Source of the DNA: Monodelphis domestica
Lineage: Eukaryota; Chordata; Mammalia; Didelphimorphia; Didelphidae
NCBI RefSeq assembly: GCF_027887165.1
Contig: NC_077232.1
Location: 10,205,559 to 10,269,558 of the forward strand
Length of the DNA stretch: 64,000 nt
Direction of reading: 5' to 3'
Made by a program: the position numbers and the translations under genes
Shown here: one piece after another, positions 43,085 through 55,010 of the stretch
Layout of the letters: each line of letters begins with the position of its first letter
Numbering within the stretch: position 1 is the stretch's first letter
Notes under the pieces: generated by a model
Database searches by the model: none
Seen by the model: only the letters and a program-made list of their open reading frames with translations
Told to the model about the DNA's origin: nothing

Positions 43085-44015
43085 TTTAAGATAAATTCCA
43101 TTAAGCAGGGAATATAGAGACCCTGGAACATCAGGACTTGGGAGGCCAGGGGGGAAATGGGAGACCTGTGTAGGACAAAGCCAAGGAGGTGGGGATAGAT
43201 AAGGGAAAAAATCCTATCTAGCAGTCTCGTATTTTAACTAAGCTCAGTTGTTTGGTCTGTGAGGGCTGTAGGTAGCTCTTCTAGCCCTCTCGGTTTCAGT
43301 ACCCTAAAGCGAAAGCCTCCATTGACCTTGTTAGGGCTCCAAACAAGGTTCAGGTCCTCCAGTTATTATTAAATCTTTATTTGGACAAAGTTCTCTCATT
43401 ATGAGATCAGCAGTGAAATTAATGATTACTGGCGCTCACTGTGGTTCTTTCCACGCCACATGGCCCTACTACTGTCCCACAATTTAAGCAGAACAGGAAA
43501 GAACTTATTTTGTATGTCTGTATTTTTTCCTAAGTCACCGTGATCCAAAAAGTCATCACATGGTAAGCTTTAAACTTTGAACCAGCACCAAGACTCTTCA
43601 GACAGCCCTTAGGAAAAGCAAAATGGCAGAGTGAGTAGATGCTGCACTTGGAGTCTGGGTTCAAGGCTCCTCTTCTGATACAGACCAGTATTAGGACCCT
43701 GGGTGAGTTCTAGGCATTTCCCTGAGCCTATTCTCTACAGAGCAAGCACCGCTATACGTTGGTGATGAATGAGTCACAGGTCCAATTTAAAAAAGGATTT
43801 CTACGTTATCTGTTGACGTAGGGGGACTGACTAAGTGCCAAGCTCCTTTGTAAAGAGATACTGGGAGGAAGAACTAGAGGAGAGGCAGCTTTGGAGAGCA
43901 AAGCTGTGAAAGCCCAGCCCAAGCTGTGAATGGATTGGACTTGCATCCTAGAAGTACAGCCTTACCAGATCCATGCAGGACAGAGTCCCAAGGAGGTCTC
44001 AGGCCTGAAAATTAA
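43085..44015. other. Unassigned, with one SINE relic
   Basis: A diverged SINE-like core lies at about 43620-43740 (GAGTCTGGGTTCAAGGCTCC...GACCCTGGGTGAGTT). Nothing else is recognised. Confidence 0.45.
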
Positions 44016-44599
44016 CCTATTTATTCTCAGAAACATTTTAATACTTTCGTTATATTCTGAGTTCTGAGCTGTCTCCCTCCAAACCCCACGCTAGAGAAGG
44101 TCAACATTTGACCCAGAAATATATATGTATGTATATATATATACACACATGAACCACATAATAGCTATTTCTAGATTTCAGTTCTTTCTCTGGAGGTGGA
44201 AAGCATCTTCCTTCGTAGATTTTTTTGTAGTTGATTTGAATATTCATAAAACTCAGAATAGCCTAGTCATTCACCATTACTCTTAACAACGTTCTCTTGG
44301 TTCTGCTCATTTCATTCTTCATGATTTCATGCATGTTTTTCTCTTTTTCTAAAATCAACTTGCTCCTTGTTTCTTACAGCACAATAGAATTCCATCACGA
44401 TCATATACCACACTTAGTTGTTCCCCACTTGATGGGCATTCCCTCAGTTTCCTGCCCTTTGCCCCCACAAAAAGGGCTCGTATAAATATTTTAGAACATA
44501 TAGGTTCTTTTCCTTTCTTGCTGATCTCCTTGGAAAAGAAGACCAGCAATTTTATTGCTGGATCTAAGGGTAAACAGTTTTATAAATATTTGGGCATAA

Positions 44600-45233
44600 A
44601 AGGCCTTTAAAAGAATGCCTACTCTTTGATCCAGCTATACCACTACTAGATAATAAAAAGAATATTCATAGCTGTGCTCTTTGTGGTGGCAAAAAATTGG
44701 AAGATGAGGGGATGCCGTTCAATTGGGGAATGGCTGAACAAATTGTGGTATATGTTGGTGATGGAATACTATTGTGTTAAAAGGAATAAAGAACTGGAGG
44801 GATTCCATGTGAACTGGAACGACCTCCAGGAACTGATATGGAGTGGAAGGAGCAGAACCAGAAGAACATTGTATACAGGAAGTGAAACATTGTGGAAAAT
44901 AATCGACTTGGCTACCAATAGCAATGCAGTGATCCAAGACAACCCTGAGGGACTTATGGGAAAGTATACTATCCACAGTTAGAGGAAGAACTGTGGGACC
45001 AGAAACACGGAAGAAAAGCATATAATTTATCACTTGTTTATACGGGTATATGATTTGGGGTTTTGGTTTTAAAAGATTACTAATTTGCAAAAATGAATAA
45101 TATGGAAATCAGTATCAAGTGATAACACGTGTATAACCCAGTGGAATTGCTTGTCAGCTATAGAAGGGGAGAGGGAAGAGGGAGGAAGAGAACATGAATC
45201 ATGTAACAATGGAAAATATTTTAAAATTTAAAA
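44600..45233 (+). mobile_element. LINE-1 ORF2 C-terminus and 3' end nested in the long LINE-1
   Basis: 634 bp, with flanks ATAAATATTTGGGCATAA (44582-44599) and ATAAATATTTGAGCATAA (45234-45251), an 18-bp target duplication with one mismatch. The frame 44674-44982 encodes the ORF2p C-terminus (LFVVAKNWKMRGCRSIGEWL). It lies opposite in orientation to its host. Confidence 0.92.
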
Positions 45234-46121
45234 ATAAATATTTGAGCATAATTCCAGATTGCTCTCCAAAATAATCGAAGAAGTTTACAATTCCATCAAC
45301 CGTGTATTAATATACCAATTTTCCCATCTTCCCTCCAACATTTGTCATTCCCCTTTCTGTCACTTTAGCCAATCTGATAGGTATGGGATGATATCTAGAA
45401 CTTGTTATAATATGAATTTCTCTAGTCGATAATGATTTGGAACATTTTTTCATATGGCTATAGATAATTTGCATTTCTTCCTCAGAAAACTGCCTATTCA
45501 TATCCTTTAGCCATTTATCAATTGTGGAATGGCTCAAATTCTTATAAAATTGACTCCATTCTCTATACTTTATCCAAAAATGTATCTATAAAAAATTTCC
45601 CCCCAATTTTCCTTCTAATCTTAACTTCATTGGGTTTATTTGAATCAAAACCTTTTAAATTGAATGTAAATAAAATAATCTATTTTACATCTCAGAATAC
45701 TCTATCTTGCATTTATTCATAAATTCTCCTATCCATCAATTTGATGGAGAATATGTTCCATGTTCCTCTCACTTATTTATTATGTCTCACTTTATGTTTA
45801 GGTCATATATCCATTTTGACCTTATCTCAGTAAATGGTGTAAGATGTGGGTCTATACCTAGTTTCTGCCAGACTGTTTTCCAGTTTCCCCAGCAATTGTT
45901 CCCAAACAGTTCATTCTTATCCCAAAAGCTTAATCTTTATGTTTATCAGACACAAGGCTACTATAACCATTTACTAGTGTGTACTGTATATCTACTCTAT
46001 TCCACTGGTCCACCATTATATTTCTTAGTCAGTACCAGATAGTTTTGATAATTATTGCCTTGTGATACAGATTAAAATCCAATACTGCTAGACCTTCTTC
46101 CTTTACAGTTTTAAAATTAAT

Positions 46122-46402
46122 TCATTTGATTTTTTTTTTTAGAAAAATGTTCCATGGTTCCATGATTCATGATTCCTCCTCCGCCTTTCCTCCCTGCTGC
46201 CAAAGCTGACAAGCATTTCCACTGGGTTAGACATGTCTCATTGTTCCAAACCCATTTCCATGTTATTCATATTTGCAGTAGAGTGAACTTTTGACACCAA
46301 AACCCTAATCACATCCATATTGAACTACATGATTGATCATATGTTTTTCTTCTGCTTTTCTGTTTCCCCAGTTCTTTCTCTGGAGGCGGATAGCGTTCTT
46401 TC
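46122..46402 (-). mobile_element. Short LINE-1 3' end nested in the long LINE-1
   Basis: A T-run is followed by reverse 3' untranslated LINE-1 sequence (CCATGGTTCCATGATTCATG, then GTTCTTTCTCTGGAGGCGGA). Host LINE-1 sequence resumes after it. The flanks ATTCATTTGAT and ATTCCCTGGAT are only an approximate target duplication. Confidence 0.75.
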
Positions 46403-47137
46403 TCATTCCCTGGATATTTGTGACCTTTTTTCTCCCAAATAGATTTTGTTATTATTTTTTCTTGCTCAATAAAATAATTTTTTGTAATTTAATTGGAATG
46501 GCACTGAATACATAGACTAATTTAGGTAGAACTGACATTTTGATTATATTGGCCTGGCCCACTCATGAACAATTACTATTTCTCTTATTGTTTTATTTAT
46601 ATAGAAATTTGTTCTTATTTATACAGAAAACATTTTCATGATTATGTTCATATAGTTCCAGTACAGGAAGAGTTTGGCAAGTATATTCCTAGGGATTTTA
46701 TATTGTCTACAATTAATTTAAATTAAATATCTCTTACTATCTCTTCTTGTGAAACGTTGTTGGTAGTATATAGAAATGCTTATGATTTAGATAAGTTTAC
46801 ATCCTGCTAGTTTGCTAAAACTATTGCTTCAATTTACTTTTTAGTTGAATCTCTAGGATTTTCCAAGTCCGTTATCATATCATCTGCAAAAAGGGAGAGT
46901 TTTGTCTGATTCCTTCCATTTCTTTATCTCCTATTTCTATTGCTAACATTTCTCGTACAGTATTGAATAATATTGGTGAAATTGGGCATTCTTGTTTCGT
47001 TCCTGATATTATGGGGGAGGCTCCTCTCCTATTCCCATTACAGATAATACTTGATTATTGCTTTGGGTAGAAGCTTCTTATCATTTTAAGGGAAAATACA
47101 TTTTTACTTATCCCAGTATTTTTAAATAAATATCTAG

Positions 47138-47340
47138 GGGGCAGCTGGGTAGCTCAGTGGATTGAGTGCTAGGCCTAGAGATGGGAGGTCCTGGATTCAA
47201 ATCTGGCCTCAGACACTTCCCAGCTGGGTGACCCTGGGCAAGTCATTTGACCCTCATTGCCTAGCCCTTACCACTCTTCTGCCTTGGAGCCAATACACAG
47301 TATTGATTTCAAGACAAAAGGTGAGGGTTTAAAAATAAAT
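47138..47340 (+). mobile_element. tRNA-derived marsupial SINE nested in the long LINE-1
   Basis: Full-length copy with flanks AAATAAATATCTAG (47124-47137) and AAATACATATCTAG (47341-47354), one mismatch. Confidence 0.95.
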
Positions 47341-47925
47341 AAATACATATCTAGTGTTTTTAAATAGTGCATGTTGTCTTTTTGTCAAAAGCTTATTTGC
47401 ATTTACAATGTGATTTTTGTTACTTTCATTATTGATCGAATCAATTATATTAATAGTTTCCCTTATATTAAACTATCCCTGCATTCTCAGAGTAAAATTC
47501 CATCTAGTCACAATGTATAAACTTTGTGATAGATTGTCGTAGTCTTCTAGATAGTATTTATTTAGGATTTTTGTATCAATATTCATTAGTGAAACTGCTC
47601 TCTAATTTTGGGGGGTTTTTTTCTCTTCCTGGTTTAGATCAGCACGATATTTCTTTCATAACAGGATTCTGGGAGAATTCCTTCATTGCCTGTCATTCCA
47701 AATAATCTATTTAATATTAGAATCAATTGATTTTTAAACGTCTGGCAGCATTCACTTGTAAATCCAACAGGTCCTGATGGTTTTTTCTTAAGAAGCTCAT
47801 TTGGGCCTGTTCAATTTCTCTTTCTAAAATAGATTTATTTAGATTTTCTCTTACCACTTCCATTAATCTTGGTAAGTTTATAATCTTGTAAGTGTTCTTT
47901 CATTTTTCTTAAATTGTTAAGTTTA

Positions 47926-48124
47926 GGGGGCAGCTGGGTAGCTCAGTGTGTTGAGAGCTAGGCCTAGAGACGGGAGGTTCTAGGTTCAAATCTGGCCTCA
48001 GACACTTCCCAGTTGTGTGACCCTGGGCAAGTCACTTGACCCCCATTGCCTAGCCCTGACCACTCTTCTGCCTTGGAGCCAATACACAGTATTGACTCCA
48101 AGATGGAAGGTAAGGGTTTAAAAA
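47926..48124 (+). mobile_element. tRNA-derived marsupial SINE nested in the long LINE-1
   Basis: Full-length copy with a perfect 15-bp target duplication AAATTGTTAAGTTTA (47911-47925 and 48125-48139). Being unmutated, it is probably among the younger insertions. Confidence 0.95.
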
Positions 48125-48215
48125 AAATTGTTAAGTTTATTGGCACATAATTGGGTAAAGTAACTCCTAATAATTATTTTAATTTCATCTTCATTAATGA
48201 TATATACAACCTTTT

Positions 48216-48418
48216 TATTTTTTTTAAATCCTCACCTTCCATCTTAGAGTCAATACTGTGTATTGGTTCCAAGGCAGAAGAGTGGTAAAGGCTAGGCAAT
48301 GGGGGTCAAGTGACTTGACCAGGGTCACACAGCTGGGAAGTGTCTGAGGCTAGATTTGAATTCAGGACCTCCCATCTCTAGGCCTGACTCTACATCCACT
48401 GAGCTACCCAGCTGACCC
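48216..48418 (-). mobile_element. tRNA-derived marsupial SINE nested in the long LINE-1
   Basis: Reverse-oriented copy. The flanks CAACCTTTTTATT and CAACCATTTTCTT are an imperfect duplication. Confidence 0.88.
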
Positions 48419-50110
48419 CCAACCATTTTCTTTTTGATACTGATGATTTGGTTCTCTTCTCTCTTTTTAAAAATAATATTAGCCAATGGTTTACCTATTT
48501 TGTTGGGGGGGTTCAGATAAACCAACTCCTAGTTTTATTTATTAATTCAATGGTTTTCTTATATTCAATTTTATTGATTTCACCTTTAATTTTTAGGATT
48601 TCCAATTTAGTGTTTGCTTGGGGATTAAATTTGTTCTTTTCTAGTTTTTTTTTACTCTATACCCAATTCATTGATCTGCTCTTTCTCTATTTTAATGCTC
48701 TAAGCATTTAGAGATACAAATTTTCCTCTAGTTACCACTTTTGCTATATCCAGTGTTATCTCATTATTATCGTTATCTTTGATTAAATTCTTATTTCTCT
48801 GTAGGTTAAGAAAACTTCTTCTACACCCTGGTAGATGCATGTTATTCCCTCTTTAACCCAGTTCTGAAGAGAGTAAGGATTCCTCATTACCTGCAACGCC
48901 GCTCTTCCCTCCCTCCATTATCACAGTTCTTCCATTCATGGCTCTTTCGTATGAGATGATTTGCTCCGTTTTACCTTTCCTTACCCAAAATTAGTTTTTA
49001 GGATCATCCCATCAGAATCAACTCAATCCTAAGCCTTCTGTCTATGTAAACACTTTTGAATGACCCTATTAATGAATGACAACATTCTTAAGAGTTACAA
49101 ATAATATTTTCCCATATAAGAAGTAAATAATTTAGTTTTTATTAAATCTCTCATAATTAGTTTTTTTATGTATACCTTCTTAGGTTTCTTCTGATTCTTG
49201 TATTTGTCAGTCACATTTTCTGTTCACTTCTGGTCTTTTCTTCAAGAATACCTAAAAGTCCTTTAATTAATTAATTGCATATTTTTTCCTTTGAAAGGAT
49301 TATAGTCAACTTTGCTAGATAAGTTTTCTTGGTTGCAAACCCAGTTCCTTTGCTCTCATAGTCTATGTCCTTTGATCTTTCAGTGTAGAAGCTGGTAAAT
49401 CTTATGTTATCCTGACTGTAGCTCCACAGTATTTAATTTGTTTCTTTCTAGTTGACTGTATTATTTTCTATTGGACCCAGGAGCTTTGAAACTTACCCAT
49501 AATGTTCCTGTGCATTTTCATTTTGAGATCTCTTTCATGTGGAGATCAGTGGATTTTCTCAATTAGTTCCAAAACTTTAGAGTAATTGTCCTTAATAATT
49601 TCTTGAAGTATAACATGAAGACTCTTTTTTTGATCACAACTTTTAGGTAGTTTAATAATTCTTATATTTTCTCTCCTCAATCTATTTTCTAGGTCCATTG
49701 TTTTTCTACTGAGAAATTTTATATTCTCTTCTATTTTTCATTATTTTTTATTTTGTTTTATTATTTCTAGATATCTTATGAAGTCATTAACTTTCTTTTT
49801 GCTCAGTTATAATTTTTAGACAGTTATTTTTTCCCATAAGTTTTTGGATATTTTTCCAATTGATTGACTTTCTTCTCATAATTTTCTTGATTTTCTTGCA
49901 TAATGCATTTCTTTTACCAAATTTTCCTCCACCTCTATTATTTGATTTTTAAAGTTCTTCTTAAGCTCTTCCAATAACTCTTTTGGTACTTGTGCCTATT
50001 TTACATTTTACTTTGAAGCCTTATAAGTAGCTGTTTTGACTTCAATGTCTTATACTGAGTTTGAACCCTGATCTTCTCTATTACCATAGTAGCTATCTAT
50101 GGTCTGGTTC

Positions 50111-50796
50111 TTTCTCTGTTGTTCACTAATTTTTAAACATCCTGTTTCTAAGCTGTTAAGTTTATGTTAGGATCAGGCTCCCCCCCACCCACCCAGAATG
50201 TAGAGGATAATGTCTCAGGGCATAACAATTTTAAAGGAGTAAGAGCAATATATCAGAATAATATCTTAAATGGTATATAATATGCAATATTTATTATGAA
50301 ACACAACAAATATAATAAAAAGTCACTAATTAATAAGAGACCATAATCAAGAAATAAATTACTACAAGTAAATAAGACATGCACACATGAGGACAATGAG
50401 CAAAAGCATTATTTAAAGATATACAATAATTAGATAAAAACAATCATAAAATGAGTAATTGGTATGATAAAAGAAAAAAGAGAAAGAGCAGGTAGGTGCC
50501 ATAGCAGATAGAATATTGGACCTGGAGCTAGGAAAACCTGAGTTCGAATTTGACCTTTCTAGCAGAGTTATCTGTCATTTTCCACCTCCCATACTCCTTT
50601 GGCAATCACAAATGTTTTGTCCATACTTTACTACCTGGTTTCTTATCACTGAATCTCAATTTCATCTTCCGGTGATCCTCCCTTTTTGGTGACTGGTCAG
50701 AATACCCTTCAACACTCACTTTGTTCCACTTGGTTCCTAGCCTTCGTTCTCAGCTCCTTCCATTCTTCACCTTCCAGAGAGCACAGCTTGATGATT
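50111..50796. other. Unassigned AT-rich sequence with a SINE head relic
   Basis: A piece at 50488-50570 (GGTGCCATAGCAGATAGAATATTGG...GAGTTCGAATTTGACC) looks like the head of a tRNA-derived SINE. The rest is unassigned. Confidence 0.45.
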
Positions 50797-50811
50797 AGAA
50801 GGCTTCCTATT

Positions 50812-51064
50812 GAAGAAAAACAACTGCTTGATCACATGGGTCGATGGGACATGATTGGGAATGTAGACTCTAAATGGTCACCCTAGTGCAAATATCAATA
50901 ATATGGAAATGGGTCTTGATCAATAACACATGTAAAACCCAGTGGAATTATGGGTTGGCCATGGAGGAGGGGGGGAGGGAGGTAAAGAACATGAATCATG
51001 TAACCAGGGGAAAATATTCTAAATTAATTAATTAATTAAAATTTATCAATAAAATAAAATAAAA
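50812..51064 (+). mobile_element. Short LINE-1 3' end
   Basis: About 250 bp of the LINE-1 3' untranslated part and A-rich tail, with flanks AGAAGGCTTCCTATT (50797-50811) and AGAAGGCTTCTGATT (51065-51079). Confidence 0.88.
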
Positions 51065-51144
51065 AGAAGGCTTCTGATTATTGTGAGCTTGAGTTTTTTG
51101 TTAAACTTGATTATACCAATAAATTGCATGAGTATTAAAAATAA

Positions 51145-51297
51145 ATGGGTGGAAACTGGCCTCAGACCCTTCCTAGCAGTGTGACCCTGGGTCAGTCACT
51201 TCACACACCCCTCCCCCACTGCCTAGCCCTCACCACTCTTCTGCCTTGGGACTAACGCACAATATTGATTCCAAGATGGAAGGTGGGGTTTAAAAAA
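51145..51297 (+). mobile_element. 5'-truncated tRNA-derived SINE
   Basis: It starts in the body at ACTGGCCTCAGACCC and ends with the normal tail GATGGAAGGTGGGGTTT. The head with the Pol III boxes is missing. Confidence 0.88.
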
Positions 51298-51810
51298 ATA
51301 AATACATTAGTGAATCTTATGAATTTGAGGGTTCTTCACTGAAAGGGTCCTGGAAGTGGGGATGCCATAAGTCAGACTAAAGAAATACTGTATTATTCGG
51401 GGGTATATTCCGGATCAAATCACTAGCCTAATGTTGAACCTGAAGCCTCAGGAAAGAGCCAGGCATGAACATGGGGAAAGGGTAAGCTGTCACAGGTGGC
51501 CGGGGTGCCCTCTGGTGGCCTTTCTACTGACAATCTCTTCTCTCTTCTCACTAGACAACCAGCAAGCTGCCATGGGAGAAAAGGCTAAACCAGGAGATGC
51601 AGACAGGGAAAGGGGCACTTTCTGGACACAACAGCCCTTCCAGCTTGTCAGCCAGAGCCCATCCGAAGGGCTCCAGTTCCACCAGTCTGCCCAAGTAAAC
51701 TCCATGGTCTTTCCAAGATGTTTCCCATACGGGGCATCACAATCTTCCCAGAACTCTTCCACATGGAGAATTCCATCTGCAGCGCTCTGTGTATGCAGTA
51801 AGGAGCTGGC
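51298..51810. other. Unassigned low-repeat sequence
   Basis: Frames of 128 (plus, 51431-51817) and 129 codons (minus, 51490-51879) overlap on opposite strands. Neither has a motif, and both run into the LINE-1 tail at their right end, so I do not call a gene. Confidence 0.4.
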
Positions 51811-51811
51811 T

Positions 51812-52400
51812 CCATGAGAAATGATGAGCAGGACAATCATAAAAGAGAATCCAGAAAGATTTCTATGAAGTGACGCCAAATGAAGTGAGAGAACCAGGAA
51901 AACCCCCTCCGCAGTAACACCAATAATGTGCAGTGATCAACGGTCGATGACTTAATTATTATCAGCAACACCTCTATGAGACTTGTGGTGTAAAACCCAG
52001 AGGAACTGCATGTCAGCTATGGGAGAGGGGTAGGGGGAGGGCAGGGAAAGAACATGGATCTTGTAACCATGGGAAACTATTCTAAATTCACTAATTAAAT
52101 AAAATTTTCACAAAAAAAAAAAGAGAGACTTGCGGCACGAAAGGCTCTCCTTCACCACAGAAGAAGCTGATGGAGTCTGAATGCAGAGGGAAGAATACCA
52201 CTTTTCACTTTATTTTCTTCATGAGTTTTTTCTTGTACAAGCAACATGTCTTTTTTCACAACATAACAAACACAGAACTGCATGTTGCATGAAAGAAAGC
52301 AGATGTATAACCTAGATCAAATATTACCTTATGTGTCAGGGAGGAAGGATGAGAGCAAGAAATGGAGAGAGTGCATGGATCTCGAAATGTCAGAAAACGA
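51812..52400 (+). mobile_element. Old LINE-1 3' end, interrupted
   Basis: GAAATGATGAGCAGGACAAT, then CCAAATGAAGTGAGAGAACC, is followed after the interruption by a CTGATGGAGTCTGAATGCAGAGG stretch and the 3' end. The insertion at 51991-52124 splits it. Confidence 0.75.
51991..52124 (+). mobile_element. 134-bp LINE-1 3' end nested in an older LINE-1 tail
   Basis: Only the terminal part (AAAACCCAGAGGAACTGCAT... to an A-run). The flanks GAGACTTGTGGTG (51978-51990) and GAGACTTGCGGCA (52125-52137) form a 13-bp duplication with three differences. Confidence 0.8.
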
Positions 52401-52427
52401 TTATTATAAATTGTGGGGAGAGGAGGC

Positions 52428-52610
52428 AGCTGGGTAGCTCAATGGATGGAGAGCCAGGCCCAGAGATGGGAGGTCCTGGGTTCAAATCTGGCCTTAGACA
52501 CTTTCTAGCTGTGTGACCCTGGGAGAGTCACTGAACCCTCATTGCCTAGCCCTTACCACTACACAGTATTGATTCCAAGATGGAAGATAAGGGTTTTAAA
52601 AATAAAATAA
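52428..52610 (+). mobile_element. tRNA-derived marsupial SINE
   Basis: It lacks the CTCTTCTGCCTTGGAACC part between CCTTACCACT and ACACAGTATT. The flanks AAATTGTGGGG and AAATTGTGAGG look like a target duplication. Confidence 0.9.
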
Positions 52611-52629
52611 TATAAAATAAAACAAATTG

Positions 52630-52830
52630 TGAGGTATGTAGGTGGCTCAGTGGCTAGAGCCGCAGGCTTGAAGAGGCTTGAAGATGAGAGGTCCTGTGTG
52701 AATAATGTCGCCTCAGATACTTCCTCACTATATGAACTGAAGCAAGTCATTTAATCTCTGTTGCCTACCCCATACAAGTAGCTTCAAAGGACATGTTGGC
52801 AATGGATGAAATAACCCCAGAAAGTTTGGA
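52630..52830 (+). mobile_element. SINE with RTE-like tail (MAR1-like), diverged
   Basis: A head GTAGGTGGCTCAGTGGCTAG, a body CAAGTCATTTAATCTCTGTT and a degraded tail AAATAACCCCAGAAAG. It sits directly after the previous SINE. Confidence 0.65.
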
Positions 52831-52899
52831 AGGTGTCCTTGCTGAGTCTGGAAGAGGTTGTAAAATAAGCTGATTCCCAAATCCCCACTGGAATTACAA

Positions 52900-53205
52900 C
52901 AGGACAGAAGCATCTCATTTTTGTCTTTGCAACCCCAGCACTTAGCTATAAGAAGTAGGTGATTAATAAATACTTATTGATTAAGATAGCAAAAGGGCCT
53001 GTTACTTCCTTGGCACAAGTCAGCTCCTAGATATGGAAACTCCTGTAAATGAGAGCAGCACATTTTCTGCAATTTATAGCCTTCGAGAATTTGCCTAGGA
53101 CCCTGAGAGGTGGACTTATTGCCAATAAATGTCAGAGGCAGGACTTGAATCCATGTCCTCCTGTCCTTAAGGCTACTACTCTATCCATGCTGCTTGTTGA
53201 CTGAC
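52900..53205. mobile_element. L2 3' end and ancient SINE relics
   Basis: CAGCACTTAGCTATAAGAAG...AATAAATACTTATTGATT (52930-52985, plus) fits an L2 terminus. GTCAGAGGCAGGACTTGAATCC...TACTCTATCCATGCTG (53130-53200) fits a reverse ancient SINE. Confidence 0.55.
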
Positions 53206-53635
53206 TGATTGAATTATTTCCTCCCAGAACTGGCCCAGACTTCTACCTAAGCTTAAGGAAACTAAAAGTGGTCCCAGATCTGTCCTGCCTTCCCCTCAGC
53301 CCTTAAAGGGGCTCTCCTAAAGAACTGTCGGTCAGGAGGAAGGGAGAAGAAAGAAGGGAAGAGAAAGGGCAGGAGAGAGAAGCAATCCCTTTCAGGATCC
53401 CAGAAGTTGCCTGTGCGAGGGATGGAAGTGAGAGAACAGTTTATGACCAGCAGGGGGCAACAGCGTGCCATAAAGGATGGGAATTCCTCCAGGATACAGC
53501 ACAGCCTCCAGCCCACCCTGGGAGGCTCACATCAAAGGAGCTAATTGCCCTCCCCACACCCACCCCACATGGAAACCTTTTTATTCCCCTTGCGTTGATC
53601 ATTCCAACAGGAAAGGTGTGACTGTGCACTAAGGC
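53206..53635. other. Unassigned low-repeat sequence
   Basis: No recognised element or gene. Confidence 0.4.
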
Positions 53636-54450
53636 ACTGGGAATTGGTCTAGCCATTCTGGAAAACCACCGAGAGCTCTATGCCCAAAGTCATTCAGATG
53701 TGGACCCCTTGCTCTAGAGACAGCAGTCCTAGGACTGTGATGCCCCAAAGAAAGAAATGAGAAGGGATATTGACTCCAAAAGATATTGACTCCAATGAAT
53801 ATTGACTCCAATGGATATTGACTCCAAAGGATATTGACTCCAATGAATATTGACTCCAATGGATATTGACTCCAAAGGATATTGACTCCAATGGATATTG
53901 ACTCCAATGAATATTGACTCCAATGGATATTGACTCCAAAGGATATTGACTCCAATGGATATTGACTCCAATGGATATTGACTCCAAAGGATATTGACTC
54001 CAATGAATATTGACTCCAATGGATATTGACTCCAATGGATATTGACTCCAAAGGATATTGACTCCAATGGATATTGACTCCAAAGGATATTGACTCCAAT
54101 GGATATTGACTCCAATGGATATTGACTCCAATGGATATTGACTCCAATGGATATTGACTCTGAGCAGCCTTTTTTGCCTTGGCAAAGAACTAGAAACAAA
54201 GCGGGTGACTCTCAGCTGGAGAACGGCAGAACAGATTATGAGATACAAATATGTTGGGATATTCTTCCACTGTAAGGAGTCAGAAAGGTGAGGAGTTTGG
54301 AGAAACCAGGAAAGAATAAGCAAAGTGAGCAGAATCACAAGAAAAACGCATACAAAGACCACAAGCACGTCAAGGAAAACAGCTTGGAGACATGGCAAAA
54401 TTCTGATCAGTGCAGCAATCAATTGGGACCTCAAAAAACTGATGATGAAG
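53636..54450 (+). mobile_element. Old LINE-1 ORF2 end carrying a minisatellite
   Basis: GAATTGGTCTAGCCATTCTGG...CTCTATGCCCAAAGTCATTC on the left and CCTTGGCAAAGAACTAGAAA...CAGCTGGAGAACGGCAGAA on the right are consecutive parts of the LINE-1 ORF2 C-terminus in the window's other copies. The minisatellite lies between them, where the others have only a few tens of bases. Confidence 0.7.
53765..54160. repeat. 16-bp minisatellite, about 25 units
   Basis: The unit is GGATATTGACTCCAAT and variants. Variation is confined mainly to the last four positions (ATGG, AAGG or ATGA). Triplets of variants recur, giving a 48-bp higher order in the left half. The right end is a run of four identical ATGG units. 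Confidence 0.97.
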
Positions 54451-54642
54451 AGGGCAGCTGGGTTGCTAAGTGGACAGAGCCAAGCCTAGAGACAAGAGGA
54501 CCTGGGTTCAAATCTGGCCTTAGACACTTCCTAGCCCTGGGCAAGTCACTTAATGTCCACTGCTTAGCCCTTACTACTGGCTCTTCTGCCTTGGAATCAA
54601 CACATAGAATTGATTCTTAAATGGAAGGTAAAAGTTTTTTAA
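54451..54642 (+). mobile_element. tRNA-derived marsupial SINE
   Basis: Full-length copy with flanks AAAACTGATGATGAAG (54435-54450) and AAAGCTGATGATGAAG (54643-54658), a near-perfect 16-bp duplication in the LINE-1 end. Confidence 0.93.
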
Positions 54643-54658
54643 AAAGCTGATGATGAAG

Positions 54659-55010
54659 CAGAAAGAGATGTAAGCAGCTTTACATCGGTTTTCAGGCACA
54701 GCCAATGTATTACCGTTTTGTTTGAATATACTCACTTACTGCCAGGATTGTTGGAGGAAAGGGTGAGTTAGTGAGTGGTGATAGAGATGCAAAAGAGAAA
54801 AGAAAAGTCATCAACAGTTATAATAAAATCATAAAATAATTTTAAAAATAAAAGCCCGGCAGAAAACAAAAGCAAAGTCGAGAAAGGCCCCCAGAGAATT
54901 GGGGAACTATTGCGGTGAGAGCAATGCAGTTGTTTCTTTCAAGAAAGAAAAACAAAAAGAGGATTGTATGTGAAACACAACATAAGCTATATATGATTTG
55001 TTTCAAAAGA
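54659..55010. other. Unassigned sequence
   Basis: No recognised element; it may include the end of the old LINE-1. Confidence 0.4.

Larger units (their letters stand above)
44020..50110 (-). mobile_element. Long LINE-1 reaching ORF1, with five nested insertions
   Basis: Once the insertions at 44600-45233, 46122-46402, 47138-47340, 47926-48124 and 48216-48418 are removed, about 4.5 kb of continuous minus-strand LINE-1 remain. In minus-strand order, ORF1-like sequence lies at about 50100-48860, then endonuclease and RT at about 48830-46400, the post-RT part to 45250, and the ORF2p C-terminus and 3' end at 44580-44020. All frames are broken. The RNA-binding ORF1 and the endonuclease/RT ORF2 would act together in copying LINE-1 RNA into DNA. 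This is the least truncated LINE-1 in the window. Confidence 0.8.

Noticed and set aside
51431..51879. Overlapping 128- and 129-codon frames on opposite strands
   Set aside because: No domain on either strand, and both extend into a LINE-1 tail, so neither is supported as a gene.
53765..54160. A CRISPR-like regular array
   Set aside because: There are no spacers: the 16-bp units are directly adjacent. The genome is also clearly mammalian in its repeat content.
53629..54434. Three long overlapping minus-strand frames (up to 246 codons) with a repeated SISIGVNIHWSQYPLE-like protein
   Set aside because: They come from the 16-bp minisatellite. With no stop in 48 bp, every minus frame stays open, so the length is not evidence for coding.
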